Assembly: GCA_021823875.1 (NCBI GenBank)
Contig: JAKAMD010000198.1
Location: forward strand, 1 to 6,687
Direction: 5' to 3'
DNA from: Pseudomonadota bacterium
Lineage (GTDB): Bacteria; Pseudomonadota; Alphaproteobacteria; Rhizobiales; Xanthobacteraceae
Length of the DNA: 6,687 nt
The position numbers were made by a program, and so were the translations under genes. The notes under the pieces were generated by a model that saw only the letters and a program-made list of their open reading frames with translations, ran no database searches and was not told the DNA's origin. Below, piece by piece: positions 5,124 to 6,687 of the stretch (position 1 is its first letter; every line of letters begins with the position of its first letter).

Positions 5124-5206
5124 CGTCATGGCCGGGCTTGTCCCGGCCATCTGCGTCTTATATGTGCCTCAATACGTGGATGCCGGCGACGAGCGCGGGC
5201 ATGACG
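5124..5206. repeat. Bradyrhizobium-type intergenic palindromic repeat
   Basis: The element opens with CGTCATG (5124-5130) and closes with CATGACG (5200-5206). The two arms are imperfect inverted copies over about 36 bases. Inside the left arm ATGGCCGGG (5128-5136) pairs perfectly with CCCGGCCAT (5142-5150) around a 5-base loop. In translation it gives the MAGLVPAI-type peptide that is often mis-annotated as a small protein in Bradyrhizobium genomes; here it also makes the upstream extension of the pdxY frame. It begins 37 bases after the binding-protein stop and ends 20 bases before pdxY. No T-run follows, but such a stem may slow transcription or stabilise the upstream mRNA. Confidence 0.8.
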
Positions 5207-5226
5207 GCCCGGAATCGTGGCGACAC

Positions 5227-6081
5227 ATGAACCTCCTCTCCATCCAGTCCCATGTCGCCTACGGGCATGTCGGCAATTCCGCCGCGGTGTTCCCGTTGCA
5301 GCGCATGGGCGTGGAGGTGTGGCCGGTCCACACCGTGCAGTTCTCCAACCACACCGGCTACGGGCAATGGCAGGGCCGCGTGTTCGACGGCGACCTGATC
5401 CGCGAACTGGTCGGCGGCATCGGGAATCTCGGCTGTCTGGGCGAATGCGACGGCGTGCTGTCGGGCTATGTGGGCGGGGCGGACGTTGGCGCCGCCATTC
5501 TGGAGGCGGTGGCGACCGTCAAGCGCGCCAATCCGGCGGCGCAATATTGCTGCGATCCGGTGATTGGCGATGTCGGGCGCGGCGTCTATGTGCACGATGG
5601 CATCCCGGAGTTCATGCGCGAGAAGGCGGTGCCGGCCGCCGACGTCATCACGCCCAACCAGTTCGAGCTCGATCATCTCACCGGCGGCGAAAGCCGCACC
5701 ATGGCGCAGGCTTTCGTCGCCATCGACAAGCTGCACGCGCTGGGGCCGCGCGTCATCCTGGTGACCTCGCTGCACACCAACGAGACGCCGGAGGATGCCA
5801 TCGATCTCGTGGTCTCCGGCGAGCAGGGCCGCTATCTGCTGCGCACGCCGCGGCTGCCGTCGATGGTGAACGGTGCGGGCGACACCATCGCGGCGCTGTT
5901 CTTCGCGCATTATCTGCGCAGCGGTACGATCGACGTGGCGTTGTCGCAATCCGCCTCGGCGGTGTTTGGCGTGCTGGCGAAAAGCGCGGAAGCGGGCTCG
6001 CGCGAAATGCTGATGATCGCGGCGCAAGAAGAGATCGTAGCGCCTACTCAAGTGTTCGAGGCGAAGTTTCTCAACACATAA
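5227..6081 (+). CDS. pdxY: Pyridoxal kinase PdxY
   Basis: PdxY phosphorylates pyridoxal to pyridoxal 5'-phosphate with ATP in the vitamin B6 salvage pathway, in the cytoplasm. The 284-residue length matches the E. coli enzyme (287). Diagnostic segments are the N-terminal SIQSHVAYGHVGN (5-17), FPLQRMGVEVWPVHTVQFSNH (22-42), the CDPVIGD segment (109-115), TPNQFEL (142-148) and the ribokinase-superfamily anion-hole motif NGAGDT (215-220), with D219 as catalytic base. Start ATG 5227 aligns with the family N-terminus; the frame is open upstream to 4834, but that part crosses the binding-protein gene and the palindromic repeat. The ribosome binding site is weak (GTGG near 5217-5220). The palindrome separates the gene from the transporter, so co-transcription is possible but not shown. 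PhzF follows after 104 bases. Confidence 0.96.
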   Translation: MNLLSIQSHVAYGHVGNSAAVFPLQRMGVEVWPVHTVQFSNHTGYGQWQGRVFDGDLIRELVGGIGNLGCLGECDGVLSGYVGGADVGAAILEAVATVKRANPAAQYCCDPVIGDVGRGVYVHDGIPEFMREKAVPAADVITPNQFELDHLTGGESRTMAQAFVAIDKLHALGPRVILVTSLHTNETPEDAIDLVVSGEQGRYLLRTPRLPSMVNGAGDTIAALFFAHYLRSGTIDVALSQSASAVFGVLAKSAEAGSREMLMIAAQEEIVAPTQVFEAKFLNT

Positions 6082-6185
6082 GCTACGGGCATGCAGCGCA
6101 TCGCGTAAATTGATGGTCGGCGACCTTGCCCGCGGCGGCGAACCCGGCACACTGGCGCACCATTCATCGCGACCGGGTCTTTGCC

Positions 6186-6687
6186 ATGAAACGTCGTTTC
6201 GTCACCCTCGATGTCTTCACCGACCGGCGCTTTGCCGGCAACCCGTTGGCGGTCGTGCTTGACGGGGAGGGACTCGATACGGCCGCCATGCAGGCGGTCG
6301 CGCGCGAGTTCAACCTGTCGGAAACAGTGTTCGTCTCGCCACCGCGGCAGGCGGCGCACCGCGCCCGCGTGCGCATCTTCACGCCCAAGCGCGAGCTCGA
6401 CTTTGCCGGACACCCGATCGTCGGCACGGCGGTATTGCTGGGTTGCCTCGACGGCGGCGCCGACGAATGCGCCCTGGTGCTGGAGGCCAAAATCGGGCCG
6501 GTGCCGTGCCGGGTGACGCCCGGCGCCGAAGGCGGCGAGGCCTCCTTCGCGCTGCCCCAACTGCCGGCCGAGGTCGGTGCGCCGCCGCCCAACGAGACGC
6601 TTGCCGCCGCGCTCGGCCTTGCGGTCGACGACATCGGCTTTGGCGGCTTCACGCCGAGTTGCCGGTCGACCGGGCTCGGCTTCACCT
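6186..6687 (+). CDS. PhzF-family isomerase/epimerase, 3' end cut by window edge
   Basis: The first 167 codons of a PhzF-like protein run off the right edge; a complete member has about 260-300 residues. Family markers are visible: FVTLDVFTDRRFAGNPLAVVL (5-25), the catalytic glutamate in NLSETVF (E46), and the lobe motif ELDFAGHPIVGTA (70-82) with H76. PhzF folds as two diaminopimelate-epimerase-like lobes; the second lobe lies beyond the window. The founding enzyme isomerises a dihydro-hydroxyanthranilate in phenazine synthesis, but most genomes carry such genes without phenazine loci and their substrates are unknown, so no phenazine role is claimed. ATG 6186 agrees with the family N-terminus although no good ribosome binding site precedes it. 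The 104-base gap from pdxY shows no terminator. Confidence 0.93.
   Translation, partial: MKRRFVTLDVFTDRRFAGNPLAVVLDGEGLDTAAMQAVAREFNLSETVFVSPPRQAAHRARVRIFTPKRELDFAGHPIVGTAVLLGCLDGGADECALVLEAKIGPVPCRVTPGAEGGEASFALPQLPAEVGAPPPNETLAAALGLAVDDIGFGGFTPSCRSTGLGFT

Noticed and set aside
4834..5226. Upstream extension of pdxY into the binding-protein gene
   Set aside because: It reads the binding-protein gene out of frame and translates the palindromic repeat. The PdxY family N-terminus aligns with ATG 5227.
5158..6150. 330-codon open frame antisense to pdxY
   Set aside because: A shadow frame rich in Arg, His and Ala without recognised domains; pdxY on the other strand is unambiguous.
1..6687. CRISPR array, tRNA or rRNA genes
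   Set aside because: No regularly spaced short repeats and no cloverleaf or rRNA-like sequence were noticed on either strand.

Overview
The window looks like chromosome from a high-GC alphaproteobacterium of the Bradyrhizobium/Rhodopseudomonas type. Three things point there: strong G/C preference at third codon positions in the transport and vitamin B6 genes, a secreted GlcG/HbpS-like protein and a SsuABC/TauABC-type transporter, and an intergenic palindrome at 5124-5206 of the kind scattered through Bradyrhizobium-group genomes. The genus is an inference; there is no rRNA or other marker gene here.

Layout. On the minus strand at the left edge is the 5' part of a secreted GlcG/HbpS-like gene (398 down to 1, cut by the edge). 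Bases 399-854 hold its leader, with two abutting hairpins, and a small decayed piece of an osmoprotectant-type ABC permease (minus, 597-722). On the plus strand come an ABC ATPase (855-1673) and its permease (1673-2461), translationally coupled. Next is an unrelated gene of atypical composition (2488-3609), a 3' scrap of a SnoaL/CaMKII-association-like gene (3674-3760), and a second 5'-truncated copy of the permease 3' end (3772-3996). The substrate-binding protein of the transporter follows (4073-5086), then the palindromic repeat, pyridoxal kinase pdxY (5227-6081) and the 5' part of a PhzF-family gene (6186 to the right edge).

How the genes fit together. ATPase, permease and substrate-binding protein form one importer of the nitrate/sulfonate/taurine/thiamine-precursor superfamily. 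Its substrate cannot be read from the sequence. The importer is physically split by about 1.6 kb of foreign and decayed DNA.

The most notable structure is this interruption. Two co-linear copies of the permease 3' end (2237-2437 and 3772-3972; 188 of 201 bases identical by hand count, no gaps, offset 1535 bp) bracket an AT-richer gene. That gene encodes a 373-residue cytoplasmic protein with an HEXXGH motif followed by EEXXA, a pairing otherwise known from M49 dipeptidyl peptidase III. This looks like an acquired cargo gene that entered at, or was exchanged through, the permease 3' end while leaving an intact permease. No transposase or integrase is visible, so the mechanism is unknown.
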